Part shown: piece after piece, positions 52,632 to 61,714 of the stretch
Numbering within the stretch: position 1 is the first letter of the stretch
How the letters are laid out: each line of letters begins with the position of its first letter
Assembly: GCF_000152625.1 (NCBI RefSeq)
Contig: NZ_CH724156.1
Coordinates: forward strand, 2,534,602-2,598,601
Reading direction: 5' to 3'
Length of the DNA: 64,000 nt
Source of the DNA: Roseovarius nubinhibens ISM
Lineage (GTDB): Bacteria > Pseudomonadota > Alphaproteobacteria > Rhodobacterales > Rhodobacteraceae
Program-made: the position numbers and the translations under genes
Notes under the pieces: model-generated
Database searches by the model: none
What the model was told of the DNA's origin: nothing
What the model saw: only the letters and a program-made list of their open reading frames with translations

Positions 52632-53387
52632 TTACCCATGACGCATCTCTCCGAGCCGCAGAATGGTCGCGCCTTGGCTCAGCGCCGCCTCAAACCCGTC
52701 ATCGCTCACCTCGCGGCCGCCGTAATGGGCCAGCTCGGCCGCTTTGAGGATATCGGCCAAAGTGCCGCGATATTTCCAGTCGCCGGGCAGCCGGGCAAAG
52801 GCCTCGCGTTCGGTGTCCGAGCGGGCAAAGCGCGTCTCGCAGGCGGTGCCCGCCGCCAGCAGCACATGGCGCAAGAGCCGCACCAGCGCCGCCCGCCGGT
52901 CGGGCATGGCCCGGAGCTGGGCAAGCAGGCTCTGCTGATCGGTGGCGGCCTCATCGGCGTCGATTTTCCAGCTCTCGGGGGCGTCGATGGTTTTGCCGTC
53001 CTTCTCCTTGGGCGCGCGCGACAAGATCGTGCCGGTGCCGCCAAAGCGCAGAAAGAGCAACAGCAGCGCCAGCAGCACCAGAACGACGATGATCGTGCCG
53101 GTGCCACCTTCGAGCTTAACGCCCGGATCGCGGCGGCGGACAGGCTCGATCCGGCGGGTGTCGCCGGTCAGGGTAAGGCTGCCCAGATCGGACACATATT
53201 CGGCCCGCGTCTCGAGACGCCGGGCGCGCGCCGCTTCGAGATAGCGCTCGGCCGTCTCGCCCCGCGGCGCCGTGGCCGCGCGCGCATCTTCGGGCAGGGC
53301 CAAGGGTTCTCTGGCAGAGGCAAGCCCCGCAGAGAGAAGTGCCCCGCACAACAAGAGCGCGGGGCACAGGAGGCGCAAGGCCTTCAT
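52632..53387 (-). CDS. DUF4129-type membrane protein
   Basis: A 251-residue protein with a signal peptide (to about 25, GLASA-RE), a short periplasmic part, one membrane helix (about 98-115) and a cytoplasmic DUF4129-like domain (ALVRLLRHVLLAAGTACETRFARSDTEREAFARLP...). Start set at the ATG at 53387, the first with a signal peptide. Four nt after the DUF805 stop and overlapping DUF4350 by 8 nt. Confidence 0.8.
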   Translation of the reverse strand: MKALRLLCPALLLCGALLSAGLASAREPLALPEDARAATAPRGETAERYLEAARARRLETRAEYVSDLGSLTLTGDTRRIEPVRRRDPGVKLEGGTGTIIVVLVLLALLLLFLRFGGTGTILSRAPKEKDGKTIDAPESWKIDADEAATDQQSLLAQLRAMPDRRAALVRLLRHVLLAAGTACETRFARSDTEREAFARLPGDWKYRGTLADILKAAELAHYGGREVSDDGFEAALSQGATILRLGEMRHG

Positions 53388-53391
53388 GAAA

Positions 53392-53841
53392 TCAGGCGAA
53401 GACGTCGGAATTGGCCGCGCCGCGCAGCGGATCAGGGCCAAATTTATTGTCGCCATCGGTGCCCTTGAGGACCAAGATCACGATCATGGCGATCGAGATG
53501 AGAGGCCCCACAAAGGGGATCATCCCGCCGACAAGAAAGCCGAGATACCACCAGCCCGACATGTTGCGGTCATGCAGGCGGCGCACGGTGACGGCGATGG
53601 TCGGGATCAGGATTGCCAGATAGAACAGGCCGTAAAGACCGAAGAAGATCATCGGCAGGGCCGAGGCGTTACGACCTTCCAGAAGGTCCATGCCGCCGGT
53701 GGCAAAGCCGAGGCCGACGCAGGCGATCCCCACCAGCGTGGTAAACAGCATGAAATACCAAAACTCCGACCGCGACGCGCGGCCTTTGAATGTGGCGTAT
53801 TTTTCCTTGAGAACTGTGCGAATTGCTTCTTTAAAACCCAT
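53392..53841 (-). CDS. DUF805 membrane protein (1)
   Basis: A 149-residue protein with four predicted helices. FKGRASRSEFWYFMLFTTLV, TVRRLHDRNMSGWWYLGFLV and VLKGTDGDNKFGPDPL are the DUF805 hallmarks. Small inner-membrane proteins of unknown function. It begins the MoxR operon or is its immediate neighbour, and is paralogous to the product of 53959-54492. Confidence 0.88.
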   Translation of the reverse strand: MGFKEAIRTVLKEKYATFKGRASRSEFWYFMLFTTLVGIACVGLGFATGGMDLLEGRNASALPMIFFGLYGLFYLAILIPTIAVTVRRLHDRNMSGWWYLGFLVGGMIPFVGPLISIAMIVILVLKGTDGDNKFGPDPLRGAANSDVFA

Positions 53842-53958
53842 GGTTTCTGTCCCTTTCTAAGGTTTATGGTTGGAATGCTAGGGGGGAGGGGAGCGCCGAT
53901 CAAGCTGGGCGCGCGTGGCGGGGCGTGCTAATTTCTAGCTGGGTCGGAATTGTCACCT

Positions 53959-54492
53959 TCATGCAAAGATCTCTTCCCTAGCGCGGGTCGCGAGCGGATC
54001 GGGGCCAAAGCGGTTCCGGCCCTCGGTGCCTTTGAGAATGGTGACAATGAAGATGGCAAGCATGGCGAGGCTCACCGCAACGTCGAAAAATTGAGGAAGC
54101 ATCCTGTCCAATGCGGGGAGGAACAGGGCGACCGTCGGAATGTAATTGAGGATCATATAGAACAGGAAGTACCAGCCCGAGATGTTGCGATCATGCAGCC
54201 TGCGGGTGGTTACTGCGCTATATGGCAGAATGGATATGAGCTGATAGGCGAGGTAAAGTCCCGCAATCGCCCAAACCGCCGCCGGGGCGCCATCCGGGGA
54301 CCCCTGAAGATAACCTATATAGGCGTATTGAAGGGCCACCAACGTGTCGGTGGCGACCGCCAGGCCAAGCCAGCATAGCAAGACCAAGACGTGCAAAAGC
54401 ATGAAATACCAATATTCAGACCGTGCGGCGCGGCCGCTGAACCGGGCGTAATTAGGCCCATAGCAGGTCTTGACTGCTTCGACGAAACCCAT
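53959..54492 (-). CDS. DUF805 membrane protein (2)
   Basis: A 177-residue paralogue of the preceding protein: FSGRAARSEYWYFMLLHVLV, TTRRLHDRNISGWYFLFYMI, ILKGTEGRNRFGPDPLATRAREEIFA. The ATG at 54492 is preferred over the GTG at 54504 because it aligns with the paralogue (MGFVEAV against MGFKEAI). The gene and its flanks are noticeably less GC-rich than the rest of the region. A 117-nt gap separates the two copies. Confidence 0.85.
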   Translation of the reverse strand: MGFVEAVKTCYGPNYARFSGRAARSEYWYFMLLHVLVLLCWLGLAVATDTLVALQYAYIGYLQGSPDGAPAAVWAIAGLYLAYQLISILPYSAVTTRRLHDRNISGWYFLFYMILNYIPTVALFLPALDRMLPQFFDVAVSLAMLAIFIVTILKGTEGRNRFGPDPLATRAREEIFA

Positions 54493-54565
54493 GTCGGTAT
54501 GCACTCACTCAAACAAAACTGATGCGACCGTAGCCAGCCAATTTCGCAGGTGCAAGCGGTTCTTG

Positions 54566-55666
54566 TCAGGCGCGGCTCACCTTGTAGGCCGACCGCGCGA
54601 GCCACTCGGGGCAGATCTCGACACCCCAGCCGGGGGCCTCGGTGACGCGGGCATGGCCGTCTTCGATCCGGTAAGGGTCTTCGACGAAAAGACCGTCTTG
54701 CCACGGGTAGTAATCCTCGCCCTCGATGGAAAACTCGAGATATTTCCCGGCATTGGGAATGGCGCGCAGCAGATGCATGGTGAAAAGCGTCACCAGCGAC
54801 AGGTTGGCGCAATGCGGGGTCACTGGAAGCGCTGCCGCCTCGGCCATCCGCGCCACCCGCAGCGTCCGGCAGATGCCGCCGAGATAGAGGATGTCAGGCT
54901 GCACCACATCGACCGCGCGCATGTCGATCATCCGCCGCCATGTCGTCAGGTCGCAATCCTGCTCGCCCCCCGTCACATCGATGTCGAGCGCCTCGCTGAC
55001 CTCTTTGGTCTGCTCCAGCTCCCAATAGGGGCAGGGCTCTTCAAAATGGGAAAACCCGTGATCTTGCAGGAGCTTACCAAGCTCAATCGCCTGCGCCGGC
55101 GCATAGCAGCTGTTGGCGTCGATGAGCAGCGCGGCGCTGTCGCCCATCTCGCGGCGCATGGTCGGCACGATCTCTTCGGTGCGGCCCGGCCATTCGTCGC
55201 GGCCCCGGCCGACCTCGGCCCCGGCGCGCACCTTGAAGGCGTCGAACCCATGGGCGTCGCGCAGCCGCTTCATGCGTTCGGCCTCGTCGTGGGGGGTGAT
55301 GTCGCGCTTCATCGAGCTGGCATAGGCGCGGATCGTGCCGGCCGAGCCGCCGAGAAGTTCGGCCACCGGTTTGCCCGCCTGTTTGCCGCGCAGATCCCAG
55401 ATCGCGGTGTCGACCCCGGCCATGGCGCGGCGCAGGTAGGAGCCGGGAAACTTGTGCTCGCGCTCGGTGACAAGATCGAGCAGATCGTCGAGATCGCTGC
55501 AGTCCTGACCAAGCATCCAAGGGGCCACCTGCCGGTGCAGGACCTCGCAGGTGATGTCGGAATGATAGGTCGAGACCTGCCCCCAGCCCCGTGCGCCATC
55601 CTCAGAGGTGACCCGGACAAAGCCCACAAATTCATTGGTGAAGGTTTCGATGGCGGTGAGTTTCAT
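54566..55666 (-). CDS. enolase-superfamily enzyme (mandelate racemase group)
   Basis: A 366-residue enzyme. Catalytic Lys145 in AFKVR, metal ligands Asp183 (LLIDANS), Glu209 (FEEP) and Glu235 (TGGEQ), and the Asp258-His285 dyad (QPDILY, TPHCAN) identify the mandelate racemase subgroup. The second Lys of the KxK motif is Arg147. Such enzymes dehydrate sugar acids or racemise hydroxy acids; the substrate is not evident. The start is the ATG at 55666; the frame is open further upstream. A GTCGGT-rich irregular repeat of about 80 nt lies just upstream. Confidence 0.85.
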   Translation of the reverse strand: MKLTAIETFTNEFVGFVRVTSEDGARGWGQVSTYHSDITCEVLHRQVAPWMLGQDCSDLDDLLDLVTEREHKFPGSYLRRAMAGVDTAIWDLRGKQAGKPVAELLGGSAGTIRAYASSMKRDITPHDEAERMKRLRDAHGFDAFKVRAGAEVGRGRDEWPGRTEEIVPTMRREMGDSAALLIDANSCYAPAQAIELGKLLQDHGFSHFEEPCPYWELEQTKEVSEALDIDVTGGEQDCDLTTWRRMIDMRAVDVVQPDILYLGGICRTLRVARMAEAAALPVTPHCANLSLVTLFTMHLLRAIPNAGKYLEFSIEGEDYYPWQDGLFVEDPYRIEDGHARVTEAPGWGVEICPEWLARSAYKVSRA

Positions 55667-55808
55667 GGCGGCGGTCCCTGTCAGTCTCGTGGTCGATTTG
55701 GCGGTCGATCTTGCGGTCGGTGTTGCGTCGGTCCGGCGTCGGTATCGCGTCGGTGTGACTTTTGGCGGTGTCATCTGCGCGGATGAGGGCCGCAAAGCCG
55801 TTGAAATG

Positions 55809-56876
55809 TCAATCATCCGATCCGGAAACGGGCAGGGATATGGGCGGCGGGCTGCTCTGTTCTTCCCAGCGGGGGGCGGCCTCGATGCTGGCCAGGAGAT
55901 CATAGAGATGGGTCATCCAGCCGCTGCGCAGTTTCTGCGCCACCTGCGACAGCGGCCGGTAGCGCGGCGACAGGATCGCGTAATCATAGCGGATGGGCTG
56001 GGCGAGCGGGCGGAACACGACCCGGCTGTCATGGCCGGTCTGCGGGCGGTCATTGATCACGCTGAGCGGGTCGACCACGGCGAGACATTTGCCGGTGCGG
56101 ATGAATTGCAACAGCGGCAGGAAGGTCTGGCTCTCGATCACCTGCCGGAACCGCGCGCCCGATTGCGCAAAGGCCGCGAGGGTGCGTTTTTGATGCATGT
56201 GCCGGGCCTGCAACGCGCCCATCGGCGCGCCGTCGAGCGCCGCGATCGGCACGATGTCAAACCGGCAGAGCGGGTGATCCTCGGGCAGGGCGAGAAAGCA
56301 ATCGGCGCTGATCCGGTCGAGCAGATAGGATTGTTCGGCCTCGGCGGCGGGTTTGGCCTCGCCAGCCTCGCCGGTTTGGCCGGTTTGGGGGATGGGGGCA
56401 GGGGCCGCGTCGCCCTGAAGGGGCCCGAGCGGCGCATCGCAAAAGCCGAAATCGATGCTTTGGCTGCGCACCAGCTCGGCAATCTGTTCCGAGCTGCGCG
56501 AGGTGATCGACAGGCTCACCTGATCGAGCGTGTCGATGGCATTGGCGATGAAATGCGGAAACACATAGGCCGCGGGCCCCGGCATGGCCGAGACGCTGAG
56601 CACCCCCGCCGTGCCGCCCGCGAGGCTCTGCATGGTGCGGGTGACCCCGGCCAGCCGGTCGAGGATCGCACCGGACTCGGCATGCAGGTAATGCGCCTCG
56701 GGCACCGGGATGAGCTGTCGGCCCTGCCGTTCAAAGAGCTTGAGCCCGAGCGCCTCTTCGAGGGCGCGGATCGACAGGCTGATCGCGGGCTGGGTGCGGC
56801 CCAGCTTGCGCGCCGCCGCCGAGAGCGAGGCCGAGTCCATGACAGCCCGAAAGGCGGTGATCTGGGTGAGGTTCAT
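55809..56876 (-). CDS. LysR-family regulator with an effector-domain insert
   Basis: A 355-residue LysR protein, about 50 longer than usual. Helix-turn-helix at 1-60 (MNLTQITAFRAVMDSASLSAAARKLGRTQPAISLSIRALEE). The extra length is a Gln/Gly/Ala/Pro-rich stretch at about 155-190 (GPLQGDAAPAPIPQTGQTGEAGEA), placed between two strands of the effector domain. Divergent from the TAXI-TRAP operon across 159 nt, which it likely controls together with the enolase gene downstream. Confidence 0.87.
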   Translation of the reverse strand: MNLTQITAFRAVMDSASLSAAARKLGRTQPAISLSIRALEEALGLKLFERQGRQLIPVPEAHYLHAESGAILDRLAGVTRTMQSLAGGTAGVLSVSAMPGPAAYVFPHFIANAIDTLDQVSLSITSRSSEQIAELVRSQSIDFGFCDAPLGPLQGDAAPAPIPQTGQTGEAGEAKPAAEAEQSYLLDRISADCFLALPEDHPLCRFDIVPIAALDGAPMGALQARHMHQKRTLAAFAQSGARFRQVIESQTFLPLLQFIRTGKCLAVVDPLSVINDRPQTGHDSRVVFRPLAQPIRYDYAILSPRYRPLSQVAQKLRSGWMTHLYDLLASIEAAPRWEEQSSPPPISLPVSGSDD

Positions 56877-57035
56877 GATGAATTACCAAGCAGCGTCTGC
56901 CTGTATCTATAAGCGGAACTTTAAACATTAAAAGTAATTCAAATTTGCATTTATTGCCAGTGCGCCTAATCTCGGCCATCTCTACACGAGGAATCCCCGC
57001 GCAACGGGGGTCCGTATGTCCAATGGGAGTCACAT
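56877..57035. promoter_or_regulatory. divergent promoter region, LysR / TAXI-TRAP operon
   Basis: A 159-nt gap with an AT-rich core around 56918-56955 (AACATTAAAAGTAATTCAAA, then TTTGCATTTATTG). It must carry both promoters and the LysR sites. GGGAG eight bases before 57036 is the ribosome binding site of the operon's first gene. Confidence 0.55.
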
Positions 57036-58049
57036 ATGACCTATTTTTCCAAGCTCGCAGGCGTCGCCCTGGCCGCGACCCTGGCCTCGACCCTCGCGGT
57101 TGAAGCCCAAAGCCCGACCTTTTTCCGAATCGGTACAGGCAGCGCGGGTGGCACCTATTTCCCGATCGGCGGCACCATCGCCAACGGCATCTCGTCGCCT
57201 CCGGGCTCGCGCCCCTGCGAAGAGGGTGGCCAATGCGGCGTGCCCGGTCTGATCGCCATCGCGCAATCGACCACCGCTTCGGTGTTCAACAACATCGCCG
57301 TGCAGAACGGCGAGCTCGAGGCCGGCCTTGCCGCCGCCGACGTGACCCGCTCGATGTATCTCGGCGAGGACAAGTTCGAAGGCAAGCCGCATGACAAGCT
57401 GCGCATCGTCGCCAACCTCTATCCCGAAGACGTGCATCTGGTGCTGCCCAAAGGCCAGAAAATCAACGGTCTCGGCGATCTGAAGGGCAAGCGCGTGGGC
57501 ATCGCCCAGGCCGGGTCCGGCACCCAGGTGGCCGTGCTGCAGATGATGGAAATGTGGGGCGTGAACCGCGACAATATCGACGAGGCCGAGCTCAACAACA
57601 GCCAGTCCGCCGAACGTCTCGCCGATGGTCAGCTCGACGGCTATTTCTACGCAGCCGGCTGGCCGGTTTCGGCCATGGTGCAGCTTGCCACCACCAAAGG
57701 CATGGAGCTGCACAGCTTCAGCGAAGAAGATCTCAACAAGATCATCGAAGCCATGCCCGCCTATATCGCCTCGACCATCCCCGCCAATGTCTATGAGGGT
57801 GTCGATTACGAGGTGAAGACCCCGGCGGTGTCGGCCCTGCTCAACGTGTCGGCCGATCTTGACGAAGAGCTGGTCTATGGCATCACCAAGGCGCTGTGGA
57901 ACGACAACACGCGGACGCTGCTCGACAATGGCCATGCCAAGGGCAAGCAGATCACCCTCGACACCGCGCTCGACGGCGTTCTCAACCTCGGTGTGCCGCT
58001 GCACCCGGGCGCCGAGCGTTTCTATCGCGAGCAAGGCCTGATCCAATAA
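57036..58049 (+). CDS. TAXI-family TRAP transporter substrate-binding protein
   Basis: A 337-residue periplasmic receptor; signal peptide cut near STLAVEA-QS. The TAXI signature is FFRIGTGSAGGTYFPIGGTIANGIS. Residues such as GVPGLIAIAQSTTASVFNN and KGKRVGIAQAGSGTQVAV are family typical. TAXI receptors work with fused TRAP permeases, as encoded next. Ligand unknown; many bind acidic amino acids or 2-oxo acids. Confidence 0.9.
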   Translation: MTYFSKLAGVALAATLASTLAVEAQSPTFFRIGTGSAGGTYFPIGGTIANGISSPPGSRPCEEGGQCGVPGLIAIAQSTTASVFNNIAVQNGELEAGLAAADVTRSMYLGEDKFEGKPHDKLRIVANLYPEDVHLVLPKGQKINGLGDLKGKRVGIAQAGSGTQVAVLQMMEMWGVNRDNIDEAELNNSQSAERLADGQLDGYFYAAGWPVSAMVQLATTKGMELHSFSEEDLNKIIEAMPAYIASTIPANVYEGVDYEVKTPAVSALLNVSADLDEELVYGITKALWNDNTRTLLDNGHAKGKQITLDTALDGVLNLGVPLHPGAERFYREQGLIQ

Positions 58050-58154
58050 GATCAGCGCTACGCTGAGTGTGAGTCAGGGCCGGCCCGGAACCGTCTCGGG
58101 GGGGGCCCGGTTGAAGAGACCACCAATAAAACAAGCGAAGACGGGGGACAGGTG

Positions 58155-60371
58155 ATGAGTGATGCGCGCACCGACGACGATCGCGAACTGACAGCCGAAG
58201 AGCTGGCGGCCATCGAAGAGAAATATGATGAAGGTGCCGCGACGCGGGATGTGACGCCGGGGTTCGCGAAATTCCTGCGCTACGTGTCGCTGACCTTTGC
58301 GATGTACCATTACCTCACCGCCGGCTTCGCCCTGCCGCCCGATTTCTGGCATATGGGCTGGCACCTGTCGGGGCTCTTTATCCTGACCTATGCGCTGTTT
58401 CCGCTGGTCAAGACGCCCACCGCCTTTGACCTCAAGACCGGGGCGATGCGGCTTGGCGGGGTGCCCTATCTCGATGTGATCTTGATGGTTCTGGGCGTGG
58501 CCTCGGCGCTCTATCTCGGGCTGGCCTGGCGCGGCATCCCGATGCTCGGCATCGAGGAACAGACCTTCCGCATGGGCAATCCCAACACCTTTGACATGTT
58601 CTTTGGCATCGTGCTCATCGTGCTGGTGCTCGACATCGCGCGGCGCACGCTGGGCTGGATCCTGCCGCTGATCATCTGCATCTTCATGTCCTATGCGCTC
58701 TTTGGGCCGATCTTTCCGGGCATCCTTCAGCATCCGGGCGTGAATTTCAAAACCTTCGTCTCGTCGATGTATTTCCCCTCGGAAGGCATCTTTGGCGTGA
58801 CGCTCTGGGTGGTGTCGACCATCGTTTTCCACTTCGTGCTCTTTGGCGTCATCGCCCAGCGCACCGGGCTGGGACAGCTTTTCATCGACAATGCGACGAT
58901 CCTCGCGGGCCGCTACACCGGGGGTCCGGCCAAGGTCTCGGTCGTGTCCTCGGCCTTTTTCGGCACCATCTCGGGCAGCTCGGTGGCCAACACCGTGTCG
59001 ACCGGCGCGCTGACCATCCCCAATATGAAACGTCTGGGTTATCCCGGCCATTTCGCCGGTGGCGTCGAAGCCGCCGCCTCGGCGGGCGGGCAGATCACAC
59101 CGCCGATCATGGGGGCCGCGGCCTTTATCATGGCCGAGTTTCTAGAACTGCCCTACACGACCATCGTGATTGCGGCGATCTTCCCGGCGCTGCTGCATTA
59201 TGTCGGCGTCTTTACCGTCGTGCATCTGATGGCGCGCCGTCTCGGCCTCAAGGGCCTGAGCAGCGAGGCGCTGCCGCAGCTTGGCGCGGTCTGGCGTCAT
59301 GGCTGGGCCAATATCGTGCCTCTGGTCGGTCTGCTGGTGGTGCTTTTTTCAGGCTACACGCCCTATATGTCGGCCTTTTGCGGGATTTCGCTGTCGATCA
59401 TCGCCGGGATGAGCCGGGCGCGGCAGCCGGTAACCCTGCTCTATGCGGCGGCCTTCATCGCCTTCGTCATCTGGAAATACACCGGCGGCGGCTTTGACCT
59501 CATCATGTCGCTGATCCTGATCGGTGGCGCGGTGCTGGCCACGTTCAACCCGCAGGACCGGATCAGCCTCAAGGAAATGGGCGACACCTTCGAGACCGGC
59601 GTGAAATACGCGCTGGCGGTGGGCGCGGCCTCGGCGGCGGTGGGCATCGTGATCGGGGTGATCAACACCACCGGCATCGGGTTCCGCATCGGCTTTATGG
59701 TGACCCAGGCCGCGTCGAACCTTGGCGGCGATCTGCACGGGCTCTTTGCCTTTGGCAGCTGGGAGCTCTTCTCGGTCGAGGATCTCACGCTCTTCATCAG
59801 CCTCGTGTTCATCGCGCTGGCCTGTATCCTGATGGGCGCGGGCGTGCCGACCACGGCGCTCTACATCATGCTCGTCTCGGTGGCGCAGCCGGCGCTGGCT
59901 CAGCTCGGCATCCCGCCGATCGCGAGCCATATGTTCGTGCTCTACTACGGGGTGGTGGCCGAAATCACGCCGCCGGTCTGTACCTCCGCCTATGCGGCGG
60001 CGGCGATTGCCAATTCGAACCCGTTCCGCACCGGGATCTCGGCCTTCACGCTGGGGCTCGGCAAGGTGGTGGCGCCGATGGCCTTCGTCTATGCGCCGGT
60101 GCTTCTCTTCGTGAGCTCGACGGGCTTTGATCTGTGGGAATTCTCCTACACCGCGACAAGCTGTATCGCCGGGGTCGTGGCCCTGTCGGCGGCGGTGGTG
60201 GGCTATTGGCTGGCGCCGATGGGGGTGATCTATCGCATCCTCATGGCCTTTGCCGGGCTGGTGTTCATCGCACCGTCGCTGCAGGCCGATCTGGTGGCGC
60301 TGATCATCGCGTCGCCCGCCATCATCAGCCAGCTCATCGCGCGGCGGAACCGCAAAGCAGAGGCTGCCTGA
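58155..60371 (+). CDS. TRAP transporter fused permease (DctQ-DctM type)
   Basis: A 738-residue membrane protein in which the small four-helix subunit is fused to the large TRAP permease. The N-terminal cytoplasmic part is acidic (TDDDRELTAEELAAIEEKYDEG). The DctM part has GTISGSSVANTVSTGALTIPNMKRLGYPGHFAGGVEAAASAGGQITPPIMGAAAF, the family's ion/substrate motif, and its second-half copy GAGVPTTALYIMLV...GVVAEITPPVCTSAYAAA. Start ATG 58155, with GTG at 58152 as an alternative. 105 nt after the receptor. Confidence 0.92.
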   Translation: MSDARTDDDRELTAEELAAIEEKYDEGAATRDVTPGFAKFLRYVSLTFAMYHYLTAGFALPPDFWHMGWHLSGLFILTYALFPLVKTPTAFDLKTGAMRLGGVPYLDVILMVLGVASALYLGLAWRGIPMLGIEEQTFRMGNPNTFDMFFGIVLIVLVLDIARRTLGWILPLIICIFMSYALFGPIFPGILQHPGVNFKTFVSSMYFPSEGIFGVTLWVVSTIVFHFVLFGVIAQRTGLGQLFIDNATILAGRYTGGPAKVSVVSSAFFGTISGSSVANTVSTGALTIPNMKRLGYPGHFAGGVEAAASAGGQITPPIMGAAAFIMAEFLELPYTTIVIAAIFPALLHYVGVFTVVHLMARRLGLKGLSSEALPQLGAVWRHGWANIVPLVGLLVVLFSGYTPYMSAFCGISLSIIAGMSRARQPVTLLYAAAFIAFVIWKYTGGGFDLIMSLILIGGAVLATFNPQDRISLKEMGDTFETGVKYALAVGAASAAVGIVIGVINTTGIGFRIGFMVTQAASNLGGDLHGLFAFGSWELFSVEDLTLFISLVFIALACILMGAGVPTTALYIMLVSVAQPALAQLGIPPIASHMFVLYYGVVAEITPPVCTSAYAAAAIANSNPFRTGISAFTLGLGKVVAPMAFVYAPVLLFVSSTGFDLWEFSYTATSCIAGVVALSAAVVGYWLAPMGVIYRILMAFAGLVFIAPSLQADLVALIIASPAIISQLIARRNRKAEAA

Positions 60372-60374
60372 CAG

Positions 60375-61622
60375 ATGCCGGAGACGACGACCGAAGTGAC
60401 CGTGCTCGGCGCAGGCGCGGTGGGGATCTGCTGCGCGCTGTCGCTGGCCGAACGCGGGGCCAAGGTGCGGCTCATCGACCGCGGTGATCCGGGGCAAGAG
60501 ACCTCCTACGGCAATGCCGGGGTGATCTCGCCCTGGTCGGTCATCCCGCAGACCATGCCGGGCCTGTGGAAGAAGCTGCCGTCGCTCATGTTCGGGCAAT
60601 TCCGCCCGCTGAGCGTACGCGCCGCGACCTGGCCGCGCATGGTGCCTTGGGGGCTGAGCCTGCTACGTCAGGGCACCGAGGCGCGGGTGCGCGAGATCGC
60701 CGACGGGATGGAGCTGCTCTGCGCGCCCTCGGTCGATCTCTACCGCCGTCACCTGCAGGGCACCGGCCACGAACATCTGGTGCGCGACAGCGTCTATGTC
60801 CACGCCTTCCGCGATGCGAGCCGCGCCTCGCTCAGCTCGCTCGATTGCACCATCCGCCGCGAGAAAGGCGCGCAGCTCGAACTCATCGGGGCGGATGGGT
60901 TGCGGGCGCTGGAACCGGCGCTCTCGTCCGATTTCAAGGCCGCCGTGGTGATCCATGGTCAGGCGCGGGCGCTGGCCCCGGGGCGCATCCATACCGTGCT
61001 CGCCCAGAAGGCCGAAAAGCTTGGCGTCGAGATCCTGCGTAGCGAGGTGCGGGCGGTGATCCCCGACGGCAGCCGCTGGGCCATCGAGACCGACCAGGGC
61101 CGCCGCAGCACCGACAAGGTGGTCGTGGCGCTGGGGGCCTGGTCGAAACCGCTGCTCGACGCGCTGGGGATCAAGCTGCCCTTGATGGCCGAGCGCGGCT
61201 ATCACGTCGAATTCCCCGAGCCGGGCGTCACGCTCAACAATTCGGTGACGGATACCGATGCGAAATTCGTCATGTCCTCGATGGAGGGCGGGCTGCGCGT
61301 CGCCGGTCAGGCCGAGTTCGGCCCGGTCGACGCGCCCCCCGATCCGCGCGTCAAGACCCGGCTCAGCCGGCTCGCCCATGCCGCCTTGCCCGATCTCGCC
61401 GAGGTCGAGCCGCGGTTCTGGATGGGCCGCCGTCCGAGCTTTGCCGACAGCCTGCCGGTCATCGACCGGCTCGGCGTGCGCGATGGGCTCTATGGCTGTT
61501 TTGGCCATTCCCACTATGGGCTGATGATGGCGCCGAAATCCGGTGACATCCTTGCCGATCTGGTGCTGGGACAGCCCATCAACCATGATCTGAGCGCCTA
61601 TAGCGCGGCGCGCTTCGGCTAG
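60375..61622 (+). CDS. D-amino-acid dehydrogenase-like FAD oxidoreductase
   Basis: A 415-residue DAO-family enzyme related to DadA. The FAD-binding motif is VTVLGAGAVGICCALSLAERGAKVRLID, and ETSYGNAGVISPWSVIP is the DadA-type second block. FWMGRRPSFADSLPVIDRLG and GCFGHSHYGLMMAP are close to the C-terminal substrate/flavin region. It likely oxidises an amine or D-amino acid imported by the TRAP system. It starts 3 nt after the permease stop. Confidence 0.88.
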   Translation: MPETTTEVTVLGAGAVGICCALSLAERGAKVRLIDRGDPGQETSYGNAGVISPWSVIPQTMPGLWKKLPSLMFGQFRPLSVRAATWPRMVPWGLSLLRQGTEARVREIADGMELLCAPSVDLYRRHLQGTGHEHLVRDSVYVHAFRDASRASLSSLDCTIRREKGAQLELIGADGLRALEPALSSDFKAAVVIHGQARALAPGRIHTVLAQKAEKLGVEILRSEVRAVIPDGSRWAIETDQGRRSTDKVVVALGAWSKPLLDALGIKLPLMAERGYHVEFPEPGVTLNNSVTDTDAKFVMSSMEGGLRVAGQAEFGPVDAPPDPRVKTRLSRLAHAALPDLAEVEPRFWMGRRPSFADSLPVIDRLGVRDGLYGCFGHSHYGLMMAPKSGDILADLVLGQPINHDLSAYSAARFG

Positions 61623-61714
61623 CGACGGGGCGGCAAAACCGGCAAATCACAAGGGGTGGAAGGGGCGGTTCAAATCAGCTACGGCTTGGTCATTCGATCA
61701 CGAAAGGACACGCC

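Noticed and set aside
55680-55760. Tandem repeat array upstream of the enolase gene
   Set aside because: GTCGGT/GGCGTCG motifs recur but with irregular spacing and no constant unit.
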